NCBI RefSeq assembly: GCF_029892565.1
Contig: NZ_JARXVH010000001.1
Location: 310,001-374,000, forward strand
Direction: 5' to 3'
DNA from: Streptomyces pseudovenezuelae
Lineage (GTDB): Bacteria > Actinomycetota > Actinomycetes > Streptomycetales > Streptomycetaceae
DNA length: 64,000 nt
Shown piece after piece: positions 43,433 through 52,232 of this stretch. The notes below the pieces were generated by a model. The model ran no database searches and had not been told where the DNA came from. It saw only the letters and a program-made list of their open reading frames with translations. The translations under genes and the position numbers were made by a program. Every line of letters begins with the position of its first letter. The first letter of the stretch is position 1.

Positions 43433-43446
43433 GCCACAGTTGTGGC
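43433..43446. promoter_or_regulatory. Palindromic operator candidate in the MmyB/XRE divergent region
   Basis: GCCACA-GT-TGTGGC, a perfect 6-bp inverted repeat around two bases, lies between the minus-strand promoter and the XRE start, in a place to affect both genes. Confidence 0.45.
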
Positions 43447-43541
43447 GAGACCTGGATGTGAGTTCGAACCTACGGGTAATGTCCGTCGGGTTCACGGCAA
43501 CGGCTTGTGAAAAGCCGGTGAGAAACGTAGGAGATCTGTCG

Positions 43542-44192
43542 GTGACGGATGGCTTCGAGGGTCCGGGCACCACGGCGACCGCTGCGCTGCCGGCCGTCGT
43601 CGCTCGCGTCGCCGCGCTCGCCGACCGCCTGGGCGTCGCGCACACGGAGGTCTTCGACGTCGGCCGCCTTTCCGCCGCCTCCGGAGTGCCGCAGCCGGTG
43701 GTCAGGGACCTGCTGAACGGCCGTCCGGCGGGCGAGCCCGACGTCCAGGCCCGCTTCCTCCAGCGCCTGGGCCTGCTGCGCCGCACGCGCCTGAAGCCCA
43801 ACGGCCGCAAGTACACCCAGCAGGAGATCGCCGACGGCGCGGGCATGTCCCGCCAGCAGGCCGGCGCCCTCATCAACGGCGACCGGCGCCCCACGATGGA
43901 GCACTGCGACGCCATCCAGCGCTTCTTCCGGGTGCACGCGGGCTTCCTGACCGCCGAGGACCCCGAGGCCCTCACCGGCGCCCTGCAGAGCACCGAGCAG
44001 GAGCTGCTCCAGAAGCTCGCCGAGCGCGAGGCCGACGGTACCGGCGAGGACCCGCTGGAGCGGCTGCTGCAGGACCACGGGGTGCGCGGGATCGCCTGGC
44101 GGGCCGCCCAACTGCCCACCGACCAGCACCGCGACAAGGTCGCGGAGTGGCTGGACATGCTCCTGGAGAGCGTCAAGCGGCCCGAGTCGTGA
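43542..44192 (+). CDS. XRE-family helix-turn-helix regulator paired with an ImmA/IrrE peptidase
   Basis: 216-residue DNA-binding protein. GTG 43542 is chosen because AGGAGA lies 7 bases upstream. Two HTH-like segments are visible: DVGRLSAASGVPQPVVRDLL (about 45-64) and KYTQQEIADGAGMSRQQAGA (about 88-107), the second a typical XRE motif ending in NGDRRP. The C-terminal third is acidic and helical. Its stop overlaps or nearly overlaps the ImmA/IrrE-like gene, the usual pairing for a repressor inactivated by proteolysis. Confidence 0.8.
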   Translation: MTDGFEGPGTTATAALPAVVARVAALADRLGVAHTEVFDVGRLSAASGVPQPVVRDLLNGRPAGEPDVQARFLQRLGLLRRTRLKPNGRKYTQQEIADGAGMSRQQAGALINGDRRPTMEHCDAIQRFFRVHAGFLTAEDPEALTGALQSTEQELLQKLAEREADGTGEDPLERLLQDHGVRGIAWRAAQLPTDQHRDKVAEWLDMLLESVKRPES

Positions 44193-44206
44193 GCCGGGGG
44201 AGAACT

Positions 44207-44755
44207 GTGGGCATCGGCAAGCAGATGCGCCGCCTGTGCGGCGAGTTGGTCACGGAACTCACGCTGCCCGCGCCCGCGCCACCGGCGGACCTGTACGGCG
44301 CCCTGTGCTCCGCGATGAGCAGGCGCCGCGGCCGCCCGGTGCACTTCCGTACGGCCGCCTTCCCCACGGCGACGGCCAGCGGCCTGTGGCTCGACATGAC
44401 CGACCAGGATCTCGTCGTCATCGAGGAACGCACCGCACCCGACCACCAGTTGGTGATCCTGGGTCACGAGCTGTGGCACATGCAGGCCGGCCACCACGGC
44501 CATCACGTCGAGGGCGCCAAGGTGGCGGCCCGGCTCCTGGACGACGGGGCCGACCTCCTCGCCACCGTCCGCGCGGTCGCCGCCCGCAGCCACTTCGACC
44601 AGGCCGAGGAGCAGGAGGCCGAGGCCTTCGGGCTGCTGCTGGCCAGCAAGTGCCGTACGTGGCTTGCCGGTTCGGGGCTGCGCGGCCCGGTGCAGCGCGA
44701 CCACCTGGCGGGCCGTATCGGGGCGTCCTTGGGGTATCTGGGGCCACAGGGCTGA
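44207..44755 (+). CDS. ImmA/IrrE-type zinc metallopeptidase
   Basis: 182-residue protein with the zinc motif H87-E88-L-W-H91 followed by M-Q-A-G-H96 and a downstream AEEQEAEAFGLLL helix that can supply the third ligand, as in ImmA/IrrE (DUF955) peptidases. GTG 44207 has GGGGGAGA upstream; GTG 44189, overlapping the XRE stop, is in frame. Such enzymes cleave their partner XRE repressor in response to stress or signals. It could also serve in a toxin-antitoxin-like unit. Confidence 0.85.
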   Translation: MGIGKQMRRLCGELVTELTLPAPAPPADLYGALCSAMSRRRGRPVHFRTAAFPTATASGLWLDMTDQDLVVIEERTAPDHQLVILGHELWHMQAGHHGHHVEGAKVAARLLDDGADLLATVRAVAARSHFDQAEEQEAEAFGLLLASKCRTWLAGSGLRGPVQRDHLAGRIGASLGYLGPQG

Positions 44756-44851
44756 AGCGCTACGCGCGGTGACAGTGTGCCCGTGCGATCAAGTCCCGTG
44801 CCGATGTGGCGCGTTGCCGAGCGGCGCACGCCCCGCGCACCCCGCTCACCC

Positions 44852-45874
44852 TCAGGTGGCACTGCGCTCGCTGGCCTCCCGCAGATCCGCCTCCGCCGCC
44901 CGGCCGTACGCCGTGTCCGACTGTCCGTCGCACAACAGCTCCCGCCAGTGCTCTCGGCTCCAGTCGGCCGGATCCGTGGTCCGCGTGAACTCCTCGACCA
45001 GCGACACGAATCGCCCGGGATCGCTGTGGAACGGGAAGTGCCCGGCCCCCTCGAAGATCTCCAGCCGACTGCCCGGCATCGCCTCGTGCGCCCCGTACGC
45101 GTGCCGCACGGGCACCACGCTGTCCCGGTCGCCCCACAGCAGCATGGTCGGCATGCCCTCGGTCAGATAGCACCGGTCGAGCATGGTGACGACCTGCCCG
45201 CGCCAGTCGACGACCGCGCGCAGCGTCCGCACGAACGCGTTCCTCGCGGTCTCGTCGGGCAGGGCGTCGACCAGCGTCAGCCACTCGCCGGCGTCCTGCC
45301 CGAGGTCGGTGTTCAGCAGCTTCATCAGCCGTATCGTCAGGCCGACTTGGAGCCGCATCCCCGGCAGCCGCAGGGACGACAGCATCAGATGCGCGCCCGG
45401 CAACGAGACCAGCCGCAGCACGGGATTGACCTCGCGCCCCACACCTCCGGCGCTGACCAGGATGAGCCGCTCGGTGCGCTCGGGGAACTGGTAGGCGAAC
45501 TGCATGGCCACTCCCCCGCCCAGCGAGTGCCCCACCAGGGTCGCCGACTCGATGCCGAGGGCCGTCAGCAGGTCCCGCACGCCGTTCGCGTACGCGGCCA
45601 CCGAGTAGTCGGCGCGCGGCTTGTCGGAGGCTCCGTGGCCGAGCAGGTCGGGGGCGATGACGGTGTGGGTGCGGGCGAGGTCGGGGATCAGTTCGGTCCA
45701 GGTCGCCGAGGAGTCGCCGATGCCGTGGATGAGGACCAGTGCGGGGCCCTCCCCTGCCATGCGGTAGGCGCGCCGGTAACCGTGCACGACGCGGTACCGC
45801 AGCTCGAGTTCGTCGTCGCCCACCGGACGCAGCCGTACGGCGCGCACCGGGCGCCGACGCGGGACGTCGACCAC
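44852..45874 (-). CDS. Alpha/beta hydrolase
   Basis: 340-residue hydrolase with the oxyanion region VLIHGIGDSS, the nucleophile elbow GHSLGG, the acid in LLWGDRDSVVP and the histidine in EGAGHFPFH. No signal peptide. GTG 45874 is chosen because GGGGAGG lies 7 bases upstream; an in-frame GTG at 45910 would add 12 residues. The C-terminal 40 residues after the last motif are an extension. The substrate is unknown; the gene appears monocistronic. Confidence 0.85.
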   Translation of the reverse strand: MVDVPRRRPVRAVRLRPVGDDELELRYRVVHGYRRAYRMAGEGPALVLIHGIGDSSATWTELIPDLARTHTVIAPDLLGHGASDKPRADYSVAAYANGVRDLLTALGIESATLVGHSLGGGVAMQFAYQFPERTERLILVSAGGVGREVNPVLRLVSLPGAHLMLSSLRLPGMRLQVGLTIRLMKLLNTDLGQDAGEWLTLVDALPDETARNAFVRTLRAVVDWRGQVVTMLDRCYLTEGMPTMLLWGDRDSVVPVRHAYGAHEAMPGSRLEIFEGAGHFPFHSDPGRFVSLVEEFTRTTDPADWSREHWRELLCDGQSDTAYGRAAEADLREASERSAT

Positions 45875-46079
45875 GCGTTCGCCTCCCCTTCCGTTGGCCG
45901 TGCGGAACACGGCCGAAAGCCCTTCCTCCCAGCCTAGGACTGCTTTCCCACAAGGGATTTCGAGGACGTTTCGCCTCCGCTAAGCGGGCGAACCGGAAGG
46001 CGGCGAAACCCGATTGTCAGTGGTGGACGGCAAGCTTGGGACGAGCGACCGACGACGCCGATCCAGAAGGAGCCGCCCG

Positions 46080-46316
46080 ATGATGCCCACCGCCGTTCTG
46101 ACCGACCGCGAGCGCACCGCCGTGCAGGCCTACATGCGACTGCTGCACACCGTGCGGGCCGCCTTCGACGGCGACGGCCCGCCGGAGACGCGCCGACCAC
46201 CCGTCGTTCCGCCCGCCGTGCTCGCGGAGGCGGAGCGGGCCCTGGCGGACGCGGGGCTGCAAGGAAACGAGGAGGAGTTCTTCCGACTTCTGCAGAGCTG
46301 GTGCCCGGGCGGCTAG
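46080..46316 (+). CDS. Small hypothetical protein (78 residues)
   Basis: Short acidic helical protein preceded by AGAAGGAG 7 bases upstream of the ATG at 46080 (a second ATG follows directly). It has DRERTAVQAYMRLLHTVRAAF at the N-terminus (longer string split: DRERTAVQAY then MRLLHTVRAAF), a Pro-rich middle and EEEFFRLLQSW near the end. No family recognised. Codon use fits a real gene. It converges on the PPTase gene with a 40-base gap. Confidence 0.6.
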   Translation: MMPTAVLTDRERTAVQAYMRLLHTVRAAFDGDGPPETRRPPVVPPAVLAEAERALADAGLQGNEEEFFRLLQSWCPGG

Positions 46317-46356
46317 GCCCTCGTGGCAACCGCTGGGGCTCCGCGGCAGCCGCGCT

Positions 46357-47043
46357 TCAGGCGGCGGTGTGCGGCACGCTGATCGCCGTCGCCACCAGCC
46401 CCCGCTGGACGGTCCAGCGGCCCTCGAAGTGGCTGACGCGCCGTCGGCCGACGAGCGGCCCCGGGACGAGCAGGTCGGCGCGGAAACCGCCGTGCAGCCG
46501 CTCGCCGGGGTCGAGGAAGACCTCGATGTCGGCCTCGGTGAACTCCAGCCACTGCCCGGTGAGGGGGAACCACGCCTTGTAGACGGACTCCTTGGCGCTG
46601 AACAGGAGCCGGTCCCAGTGGACGCCGGGACGCTCCTGGGCGAGCCCGCGCAGCCGGTCCGCCTCCGCGGGCAGGGACACGGCGTCCAGGACGCCCTCGG
46701 GGAGCGGTCCGTGGGGTTCGGCGTCGATGCCGAGGGAGGCGAGGTCGGTGGCGCGGATCAGGGCGGCGGCGCAGTAGCCGTCGCAGTGGGTCATGCTGCC
46801 GACCAGACCCGCGGGCCAGCCGGGCGCACCGCGCTCACCGGGCAGCAGGGGCCCCGGCGGCACGCCGAGCTTCTCCATGGCGCGGCGCGCGCAGGCGCGG
46901 ACCAGGGCGAACTCGCGGCGGCGCTTGGCGACGGCCTGCGCCACCACCGCCGCCTCCTCCGGGTACAGCGGGGCGGGCTCGCTCCCGTCGTCGCCGAGCA
47001 CCTCCACGGCGACCACCTCGGGCGGCAGCAGCTCCTCGATCAC
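46357..47043 (-). CDS. 4'-phosphopantetheinyl transferase (Sfp/EntD type)
   Basis: 228-residue PPTase that loads phosphopantetheine on carrier proteins of polyketide, peptide or siderophore synthases. The Mg-binding GIDAEPHGPLP (D107, E109) and the FSAKESVYK motif (K151, E152, K155) are intact, as are the MTHCDGYCAAAL and RRREFALVRACAR elements. GTG 47043 overlaps the stop of the upstream phosphoesterase gene (GTGA), so the pair is cotranslated. No biosynthetic cluster is visible nearby, so it is probably a general PPTase. Confidence 0.92.
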   Translation of the reverse strand: MIEELLPPEVVAVEVLGDDGSEPAPLYPEEAAVVAQAVAKRRREFALVRACARRAMEKLGVPPGPLLPGERGAPGWPAGLVGSMTHCDGYCAAALIRATDLASLGIDAEPHGPLPEGVLDAVSLPAEADRLRGLAQERPGVHWDRLLFSAKESVYKAWFPLTGQWLEFTEADIEVFLDPGERLHGGFRADLLVPGPLVGRRRVSHFEGRWTVQRGLVATAISVPHTAA

Positions 47044-47927
47044 CGGGTCCCGACCTCCTTCGACACGTCCGACGCGTCCGGCCGGTACGGCAGAATCCGC
47101 CGCAGCCTCCCCGGTGGCTGCGCCCGCTTGCGCCACTCACGCGGGTAGCCGACCGACACCTCTTCGAAGCGGACGCCCTCGTGCCAGGTGGTACGCGGGA
47201 TGTGCAGATGTCCGTAGACCATGGTCTCGACCCGGAAGCGGCGGTGCCAGTCGGCGGTGAGTTCGGTGCCGCACCACATGGCGAACTCGGGGTGCCACAG
47301 GACGTCGGTGGGGTGCCGGTCCAGCGGGTAGTGGTTGACGAGGACCGTGGGCAGGTCGTCGGGGATCTCCGCGAGCCGGCGTTCGGTCTCGGCGACCCGG
47401 GCCCGGCACCAGGCCTCACGGCTCGGGAACGGGTCGGGGTGCAGGAGGTACTCGTCGTTGCAGACGATGCCGGTCTTGTACGCGTACTCCAGCCCCTGCG
47501 CCTTGGTGACACAGCCGGCCGGGAGGAACGAGTAGTCGTACAGCAGGAAGAGCGGGGCGACGACGACCGAGCCGCCGGGGCCGTCCCAGACGGGGTACGG
47601 GTCCTCCGGGGTCGTCACGCCGAGTTCGCGGCAGACGGTGACCAGGTGCTCGTAGCGGGCGGTGCCGCGCAGGGTGACGGGGTCCTTGGGGTGGGTCCAC
47701 AGCTCGTGGTTGCCGGGCGCCCAGATCACCTTGCGGAAGCGGCTCGCGAGGGTCTTCAGCGCCCAGCGGATGTCGGCGACGGTCTCGGAGACGTCGCCGG
47801 CCACGAGCAGCCAGTCGTCGTCCGTGTCCGGCCGCATCTCCTCGACGAGGGCACGGTTCTCGGCGTACCCGATGTGCAGGTCACTGATGGCCAGCAGTTG
47901 TCCGGCACCACCGGCCGTCGACGTCAC
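47040..47927 (-). CDS. Metallophosphoesterase
   Basis: 295-residue calcineurin-like phosphoesterase. All metal motifs are visible: D16-L-H18, G44-D45-V, G-N73-H74-E75, NHYP and G-H240-L-H242. GTG 47927 is chosen for a GAGGGGG site; the frame runs further upstream without support. It is coupled to the PPTase gene by a four-base overlap, an arrangement kept in Streptomyces; a role in hydrolysing CoA-related phosphates or pantetheine phosphates is only an inference from this. Confidence 0.88.
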   Translation of the reverse strand: MTSTAGGAGQLLAISDLHIGYAENRALVEEMRPDTDDDWLLVAGDVSETVADIRWALKTLASRFRKVIWAPGNHELWTHPKDPVTLRGTARYEHLVTVCRELGVTTPEDPYPVWDGPGGSVVVAPLFLLYDYSFLPAGCVTKAQGLEYAYKTGIVCNDEYLLHPDPFPSREAWCRARVAETERRLAEIPDDLPTVLVNHYPLDRHPTDVLWHPEFAMWCGTELTADWHRRFRVETMVYGHLHIPRTTWHEGVRFEEVSVGYPREWRKRAQPPGRLRRILPYRPDASDVSKEVGTR

Positions 47928-48242
47928 CTCGCGCCCCCTCCGCACACCCGGCGCGTCCCGCGCGCGCACCGGTTCGGACCACGACAACATATTCGCGGCG
48001 CCCCGACAAGGCGGTCCGGCGCGGACCGCGGCGGCGCGTGCGGAACTCCTGCTCCGGGTGGGCATGATCGGAAAATCCGTAACACGTACGTTGCACGATG
48101 GGCCTCCGCGAAGCCGTATGATCGCCCCAACACCACCGCCACGAACTTCCCTTCACACAGGGGTGGTTTGGCGACCCTCCCTCCCCCCTGCCCGGGCACG
48201 GGCCTGCTTTGCCCTGCCCGCGAACCGTGAAAGGCGGCCTGC
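47928..48242. other. Divergent intergenic region, phosphoesterase / ATP-grasp gene
   Basis: 315 bases without a supported gene. It contains the palindrome ACGTACGT (48084-48091), and TTGCAC (48091-48096) with TATGAT (48117-48122) separated by 20 bases, a suboptimal promoter reading toward the ATP-grasp gene. A GAAAGGCGG ribosome site precedes the ATG at 48243. Confidence 0.4.
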
Positions 48243-49391
48243 ATGGTCTCTCGCGTACGCGTCTGGCTCAACCGCACGTACGCGGAGAACGTGTTCTTCA
48301 TGGATCAGCTGCGGCGAAATCCCAGCGATCGAGCCGTCGAGATTCATGCGACGCACGGGGACGCGGACTCTCCCGTGCTGGCCGCCGCCGACACCGCCGA
48401 CCTGGAGCCGGAGGGCCTGTCCCCCGCCGCGTACGTCGAGTACGCGCTCGACCAGTGTCAGCGTCGTGGCATCGATGTCTTCGTGCCCCGGCTGCACCAG
48501 TCGGCGATCGTGGCGCACCGCGCCGACTTCGAGTCGGTCGGCACCGCGCTGCTGGCGCCGCCGCCGGAGGCCGTGGCCGTCTTCCACGACAAGGTGATCG
48601 CCTACGAGGCCGTGCAGGCGATCGGTGTGCCGGTGCCGTCGTGGTTCCGCGTCCGCAACGCCGACGAACTCCTCGCCGCCGTCGAGGAGTTGGAGGCCGA
48701 CGGGCACAAGGCGTGCTTCAAGCCGGCGTCCGGTGCGGGCGGGGTGGGCTTCCGGGTCATCACGCGTACGCCGTTCTCGATGATGCACCTGACCGGGTTC
48801 CCGAGCTCGTACGTGCCGCTGGATCTGGTGCTTGGCGCGCTGAAGGAGACCGACGAGCCGGTCGACTGGCTGGTGATGCCGCGTCTGGAGGAGCCTGAGG
48901 TGTCGGTGGACTGCCTCACGGGTCCCGACAACCGGGTGCGGCTGGCGATCGGCCGTACGAAGAACGGGCGGCGGCGCGGGTTCACGCTGCACGAGCAGTG
49001 GCTGGAGCCGGCGCGACGGATCGCGGAGGGCTTCGGGCTGCACTATCTGTCCAACATCCAGTTCCGGATGTTCGGTGACCGGCCGGTGCTGATGGACGTC
49101 AACACGCGGCCCGCCGGCGGGCTCCACCAGCTGTCGCTGTGCGGGGTCAACGCCCCTTGGGCGGCTGTGCAGTTGGCGCTCGGCGAAGACCCGGGCGAGG
49201 TCGTGCCGCCGTTCCTCGGACAGGACTACACGGTGGTCTCCGGGCCGCGCCAGCTGCGGCCGCTGACGGCGTCGCACCAGCGGATGGACGAGGACGAGCA
49301 GGTGTCGCTGCCGTCCGTGCCCGCGCAGACCGCCGAGTCCGTCGAGGTCGCCCCGCAGTCGGCCGGCAGCCACGCCGGCGCGACTGCCTAG
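48243..49391 (+). CDS. ATP-grasp domain protein
   Basis: 382-residue ATP-dependent carboxylate ligase-like protein. Visible features are a N-terminal pre-ATP-grasp domain (VWLNRTYAENVFFMDQLR), the phosphate-binding loop FKPASGAGGVGF, and the Mg-binding MDVNTRPAGGLHQ. Carbamoyl-phosphate-synthase-like ATP-grasp enzymes of this kind join an amino group to a carboxylate. The substrate is unknown, and no partner biosynthetic gene is next to it. The C-terminal 30 residues are a Ser/Ala/Gln-rich tail. Confidence 0.8.
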   Translation: MVSRVRVWLNRTYAENVFFMDQLRRNPSDRAVEIHATHGDADSPVLAAADTADLEPEGLSPAAYVEYALDQCQRRGIDVFVPRLHQSAIVAHRADFESVGTALLAPPPEAVAVFHDKVIAYEAVQAIGVPVPSWFRVRNADELLAAVEELEADGHKACFKPASGAGGVGFRVITRTPFSMMHLTGFPSSYVPLDLVLGALKETDEPVDWLVMPRLEEPEVSVDCLTGPDNRVRLAIGRTKNGRRRGFTLHEQWLEPARRIAEGFGLHYLSNIQFRMFGDRPVLMDVNTRPAGGLHQLSLCGVNAPWAAVQLALGEDPGEVVPPFLGQDYTVVSGPRQLRPLTASHQRMDEDEQVSLPSVPAQTAESVEVAPQSAGSHAGATA

Positions 49392-49408
49392 ACGAACAAC
49401 TTCATACC

Positions 49409-49461
49409 GGTCTGGACCAATCGCGCCGCAGCATCTTGACACCGCGATTGGTCCATACCAA
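49409..49461. promoter_or_regulatory. Paired DasR/chitinase-box sites within a perfect inverted repeat
   Basis: GGTCTGGACCA (49409-49419) and TTGGTCCATACCAA (49448-49461) resemble the dre consensus ACTGGTCTAGACCACT and the direct repeats of Streptomyces chitinase promoters. TGGACCAATCGCG (49413-49425) and CGCGATTGGTCCA (49443-49455) are a perfect 13-bp inverted repeat. A TTGACA -35 box (49436-49441) lies between them. Confidence 0.65.
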
Positions 49462-49539
49462 CTTGGGTTGCGCACCCCGCTCTGCTCGGTACTCCCGAGT
49501 CTGCACTCCCGAACATCCCCATTACTTCAGGGAGATCGC

Positions 49540-51219
49540 GTGCGTAACCCACTCAGACGTCCCGGACGTCGACTCCTCGCACTCCTCGGCACCGCCGCTC
49601 TCGCGCTCGCCGGAGCCGTCGCCCTGCCCGGCACGGCCGAAGCGGCCAACATCCTTCCCAACCCCGGCTTCGAGTCGGGCGTCCTCTCGCCCTGGAGCTG
49701 CACCGGCAACCTGGGCTCGGTCGTCTCCTCCCCCGTGCACGGCGGCTCCAAGGCCCTTCAGGGCGCGGTGAGTTCGAGCGACATCGCGCAGTGCAGCCAG
49801 ACCGTCGCGGTCCAGCCGAACACCACCTACTCGCTCAGCGGCTGGGTGCGCGGCTCCTACGTCTACCTCGGTGTGAACGGCGGCGCCTCGACGTGGACCT
49901 CGTCCCCCTCCGCGTACAGCCAGTTGACCGTCTCCTTCACCACCGGCGCCTCGCAGACCAGCGCGACGATCTACACGCACGGCTGGTACGCCCAAGGCAC
50001 CTACTACGCCGACGACATCAGCCTGGACGGGCCCGGCGGCAGTAGCGACACCCAGGCGCCGACGACCCCCGGTGCCCTGTCCTCCACCGGCAAGACCTCG
50101 TCGAGCGTGTCGCTCAAGTGGAACGCCTCCACGGACAACGTGGGCGTCACGGCGTACGACATCTACGCCGGCTCCAGTCAGGTGCTAAGCGTCTCCGGTA
50201 CGACGGCGACGGTCAGCGGGCTCTCACCCAGCACCGCCTACACCTTCACCGTCAGGGCGCGCGACGCGGCCGGCAACGCCTCGGCGGCCTCCAACTCCGT
50301 GAGCGTCACGACGGACGCGGGCACCGGCACCCCCACCGGGTTCAAGCAGGCCGCGCCCTACCTCTTCGAGGGCTGGGGCGACCCGCCGAGCCCGACCACG
50401 GTGATGGCCGCGACCGGCGTCAAGTGGTTCACGATGGCCTTCGTGCTGGACTCCGGCGGCTGCAACCCCTCGTGGGACGGCCAACGGGCGCTGACCGGTG
50501 GCGTCGACCAGACCGCCATCAACCAGATCCGCTCCGCCGGCGGTGACATCGTCCCGTCGTTCGGCGGCTGGCAGGGCAGCAAGCTCGGTGCCAACTGCTC
50601 CTCGGCGAGCGCGCTGGCGGGTGCGATCCAGAAGGTGATCGACGCCTACGGACTCAAGGCCGTCGACATGGACATCGAGAACACCGACGAGTTCGAGAAC
50701 GAGGCCACGCAGGCGAAGATCCTCACCGCCCTGAAGACGGTCAAGGCCAACAACCCCGGCCTGAAGACCATCGTCACCTTCGGGACGTCGACCACCGGTC
50801 CGACCTACTACGGCAACCGGCTCATCGAGCAGGCGCAGTCGCTCGGCGCGAACATCGACGTCTTCACCATCATGCCGTTCGACTTCGGCGGCGGCTCGAA
50901 CATGTACGGCAACACCGTCAACGCGGCGGAGGGCCTGAAGACCAAGCTGAAGTCGACCTTCGGCTGGGACGACGCCACCGCCTACTCCCACATCGGCATC
51001 TCCGGCATGAACGGCCTGTCCGACCAGCAGGAGAACACCACGCCCGCGATCTGGACCCAGATCAAGGACTGGTCCAACAGTCACCACATCGCCCGCCTCG
51101 CGTTCTGGGCGGTCAACCGCGACCGGCCGTGCCCGGGCGGTGGCGTGGTGAGCAACTGCTCCGGCATCAGCCAGAACAACTGGCAGTTCACCTCGATCAC
51201 GGCCGGCTTCACCGGCTGA
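49540..51219 (+). CDS. Secreted chitinase (GH18) with CBM and FN3
   Basis: 559-residue secreted endochitinase. Signal peptide 1-35 (GTAEA/AN), a CBM4/9-like beta-sandwich at about 36-165 (NILPNPGFESGVLSPWSC), a fibronectin type III domain at about 178-265 and a GH18 barrel from about 270 with the catalytic D376-x-D378-x-E380 (VDMDIE). GTG 49540 is chosen for AGGGAG upstream. GlcNAc-responsive control by DasR is inferred from the dre-like sites in the leader. The enzyme ends just before a strong bidirectional terminator. Confidence 0.93.
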   Translation: MRNPLRRPGRRLLALLGTAALALAGAVALPGTAEAANILPNPGFESGVLSPWSCTGNLGSVVSSPVHGGSKALQGAVSSSDIAQCSQTVAVQPNTTYSLSGWVRGSYVYLGVNGGASTWTSSPSAYSQLTVSFTTGASQTSATIYTHGWYAQGTYYADDISLDGPGGSSDTQAPTTPGALSSTGKTSSSVSLKWNASTDNVGVTAYDIYAGSSQVLSVSGTTATVSGLSPSTAYTFTVRARDAAGNASAASNSVSVTTDAGTGTPTGFKQAAPYLFEGWGDPPSPTTVMAATGVKWFTMAFVLDSGGCNPSWDGQRALTGGVDQTAINQIRSAGGDIVPSFGGWQGSKLGANCSSASALAGAIQKVIDAYGLKAVDMDIENTDEFENEATQAKILTALKTVKANNPGLKTIVTFGTSTTGPTYYGNRLIEQAQSLGANIDVFTIMPFDFGGGSNMYGNTVNAAEGLKTKLKSTFGWDDATAYSHIGISGMNGLSDQQENTTPAIWTQIKDWSNSHHIARLAFWAVNRDRPCPGGGVVSNCSGISQNNWQFTSITAGFTG

Positions 51220-51235
51220 GCGGGTAGCGACAGGA

Positions 51236-51273
51236 GGCGTGGGGGCACCCGTCAGGTCGGGTACCCCCACGCC
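51236..51273. terminator. Bidirectional terminator between chitinase and sulfotransferase
   Basis: GGCGTGGGGG-C-ACCCG (51236-51251) and CGGGT-A-CCCCCACGCC (51258-51273) form a hairpin with a 10-bp outer and a 5-bp inner stem and a 6-base loop. It extends into the last codons of the minus-strand sulfotransferase gene. Confidence 0.75.
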
Positions 51274-52157
51274 TTCGCCAACTCCACGAGTCTGGGCGGC
51301 AGTTCGGCCGTGCCGTCGGCGGACCGGGCGGGCTGGACGCGGCCCGACTTGATGGTGCTGGACCAGTCGCCGAGCTGGGGGCGGAAGGTCCCGTGGTCCT
51401 TGCTGCCGTAGTCGAGCATGGCCGGCTCCCACACGACACCGAGGTGGTCGCACAGGCCGCGCGTGACCCGCTCCGGATCGGCGGTGAGTTCCTCGTACGT
51501 GATGACGTGGGCGGCGTCGAGACCCAGCCGGGCCTCCTCCAACTTCTCGGCGTAGCGCAGGACTTCGGCGCGGATGGCCTCGTGGTCGGGGTCCTTGCGG
51601 CGGTCGGTCAGGGAGGCGACGATCGCGCCGGGGTGACGCAGCAGCAGGATGTAGCGGGCGCCGGGCCAACATCGGTGCAGGCGCGGCCAGATGAGGGTGT
51701 TGGGCGGGGTCTTGTCGACGATGACGTCCTTGCCGCTGCGGGTGAGCTCCAGGTGCAGCACCCGGTCCCACAGCATGTGCTCCAGCTCTTCCTTGTCGAG
51801 TTCGAGCGCCTGCATCGCGTCCGCGCTGAAGGTCCGGCTCAGGTCGACGTGCAGCGTGCGCAGATGCATCTCGTGCGGGGCGCGGACCCGGCTGTGGCTG
51901 TTGAGCAGGACGCGCAGCAGCGTCGACCCTGAGCGCACCGAGGAGAGCACGAAGACCGGTGACTCGACCAGGCGCGGTGCGCACGGGGCGGTGTACGACG
52001 GCACGGTCGAACTCTTCGTGCCAGGCGGGGCCTTGGGGGCGGAGCGGGGTGACGGCATCGCGTCCAGGCTCCGGCGCGGCGGGCTCACCGCCTCGGCCAC
52101 CAGGCGCCCCCGACGCCTGAGGCCCTTCCCTATCGCGGACATACGCGGGTCACGCAC
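51252..52157 (-). CDS. Sulfotransferase family protein
   Basis: 301-residue PAPS-dependent sulfotransferase-like protein (Sulfotransfer_3). The 5'-phosphosulfate loop is in FVLSSVRSGSTLLRVLL and the 3'-phosphate region in YILLLRHPGAIVASL, both typical. The N-terminal 65 residues are basic and Ser/Pro-rich. GTG 52157 is used; an in-frame ATG at 52142 is possible. The acceptor is unknown. Possible acceptors are glycans, lipids or natural products; nothing nearby decides. Confidence 0.82.
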   Translation of the reverse strand: MRDPRMSAIGKGLRRRGRLVAEAVSPPRRSLDAMPSPRSAPKAPPGTKSSTVPSYTAPCAPRLVESPVFVLSSVRSGSTLLRVLLNSHSRVRAPHEMHLRTLHVDLSRTFSADAMQALELDKEELEHMLWDRVLHLELTRSGKDVIVDKTPPNTLIWPRLHRCWPGARYILLLRHPGAIVASLTDRRKDPDHEAIRAEVLRYAEKLEEARLGLDAAHVITYEELTADPERVTRGLCDHLGVVWEPAMLDYGSKDHGTFRPQLGDWSSTIKSGRVQPARSADGTAELPPRLVELAKAWGYPT

Positions 52158-52232
52158 GCTGACACCTTTCTCTCGCCTTACCGGCGCATCTCAGGCGCGA
52201 CAGGCGAACTCCAGGTGTCCGAAAAAGGAACA

